Assembly (NCBI RefSeq): GCF_002887735.1 | Contig: NZ_PKQP01000001.1 | Coordinates: 62,001-126,000 of the forward strand | Length of the DNA: 64,000 bases | Reading direction: 5' to 3' | Origin: Stenotrophomonas bentonitica | GTDB taxonomy: Bacteria > Pseudomonadota > Gammaproteobacteria > Xanthomonadales > Xanthomonadaceae | In this document: piece by piece, positions 63,494 through 64,000 of the stretch | Layout of the letters: every line of letters begins with the position of its first letter | Numbering within the stretch: the stretch's first letter is position 1 | Made by a program: the position numbers and the translations under genes | Notes under the pieces: generated by a model | Databases searched by the model: none | Told to the model about the DNA's origin: nothing | Seen by the model: the letters and a program-made list of their open reading frames with translations, nothing else

Positions 63494-64000
63494 TTACGGC
63501 AGAACGTTCAGCAGCTCGACGTCGAACGTCAGCGTCGCGTTCGGACCGATCGGACCACCCGGGGTGCCCTGCTCGCCATAGGCCAGCTCGCCCGGAATCC
63601 AGAAGCGGTACTTGGAGCCGGTCGGCATCAGCGACACGCCTTCGGACCAGCCCTTGATCACCTGGTCGAGGCCGAACTCGATCGGCTGGCCGCGCTGGTA
63701 GCTGCTGTCGAACACGGTGCCGTCGAGCAGCTTGCCTTCGTAGTTCACGCGCACCTTGCTGGTCGGCATCGGACGCTCGCCCGAACCCGGACGCAGCACC
63801 TGGTACTGCAGGCCCGAGGCGGTGGTCACCACGCCCGGCACGGTCTTGTTCTTGGCCAGGAAGTTGTTGCCTTCCACGCGGTTGGTACCGGCCTGGGCGG
63901 CGGACTTGGCGTCCATCTCGGCCTGCTTGCCCTTCATGAAGCCTTCCAGCGTGGCCTTGGCCTGCTCGGCGGTCATCTTCGGGGTGCCGTTGTTGAAGGT
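63494..64000 (-). CDS. FKBP-type peptidyl-prolyl isomerase, 5' end cut by window edge
   Basis: About 168 residues are present and the frame runs off the right edge, so the N-terminus and any signal peptide are missing. The FKBP domain fills the C-terminal ~110 residues ([67 protein letters not shown], given here as landmarks). The preceding helical part ([21 protein letters not shown] region) matches the dimerisation region of Mip/FkpA-type periplasmic isomerases. The ATG at 63976 is internal and not the true start. Confidence 0.9.
   Translation of the reverse strand, partial: TFNNGTPKMTAEQAKATLEGFMKGKQAEMDAKSAAQAGTNRVEGNNFLAKNKTVPGVVTTASGLQYQVLRPGSGERPMPTSKVRVNYEGKLLDGTVFDSSYQRGQPIEFGLDQVIKGWSEGVSLMPTGSKYRFWIPGELAYGEQGTPGGPIGPNATLTFDVELLNVLP

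Overview
The window is a GC-rich, densely coded chromosomal segment from a gammaproteobacterium of the Lysobacterales (Xanthomonadaceae). Stenotrophomonas is the best fit. The main reasons are several GTAG-headed stem-loop repeats that look like the SMAG elements described in Stenotrophomonas maltophilia, the remnant of a REP-associated transposase, a GyrA with Gln at position 83 (as I recall for wild-type S. maltophilia), an RND pump of the kind this genus carries in numbers, a kynurenine route towards NAD, a methionine synthase split over two genes, and a very large NAD-glutamate dehydrogenase. I saw no tRNA, rRNA, CRISPR array, prophage or intact insertion sequence.

Layout. 1-7.5 kb: a secreted SGNH hydrolase (cut by the left edge), a TetR regulator facing a thioesterase, a HAD phosphatase, two small envelope proteins, an S9 peptidase, and a translationally coupled pair of a HipA-like kinase and a DUF3037 protein. 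7.5-7.8 kb: a decayed RAYT transposase. 7.9-16.9 kb, all minus strand: quinoprotein dehydrogenase gcd, gyrA, mtnA, a triple-DUF3011 protein, epmA and an acetyltransferase. 16.9-25 kb: ligA, zipA and smc on the minus strand, interrupted by a plus-strand, Tat-targeted aminotransferase that ends in a SMAG element. 25-27.1 kb: rplI, rpsR, rpsF and an IscA-like gene. 27.2-37 kb, plus strand: asnS, two small genes, paiB, a carbonic anhydrase, haaO, kynU, kmo, sbcB, and DUF2461 and DUF2939 genes. 37-44 kb, minus strand: a 5'-nucleotidase, nadK and gdhB, with a run of strong hairpins after gdhB. 44.4-49.5 kb: a TetR regulator followed by an RND adaptor and pump without an outer-membrane channel gene. 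49.7-51.3 kb: a SMAG dimer, a small membrane protein and an acyl-CoA dehydrogenase. 51.5-56.3 kb: a SahR-type ArsR-methyltransferase regulator with a 32-bp operator abutting its start codon, then the two metH genes. 56.3-64 kb: an MFS transporter, an amidohydrolase, an acyltransferase-SGNH membrane enzyme, a DUF2058 protein, slyX, UDP-glucose dehydrogenase and an FKBP-type isomerase cut by the right edge.

How the genes fit together. Four themes recur. First, NAD(P): haaO, kynU and kmo belong to the kynurenine pathway to quinolinate; nadK and a 5'-nucleotidase lie nearby, and gdhB is an NAD consumer. Second, the methyl cycle: SahR, both metH parts and mtnA (methionine salvage). Third, DNA and chromosome maintenance: gyrA, ligA, zipA, smc and sbcB. 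Fourth, envelope and detoxification: the RND pump, the acyltransferase, UDP-glucuronate supply and several exported enzymes.

The most notable observations are these. All four genes that end in TAG take that codon from a GTAG sequence, and in three cases it heads a clear SMAG-type stem-loop. The two metH genes are in one reading frame, separated by a single UGA. A Tat-exported PLP enzyme sits inside the smc-zipA-ligA group. An almost perfect operator lies directly on the sahR start. I found no clearly new multi-gene defence or biosynthetic system; most of the window is conserved chromosome.
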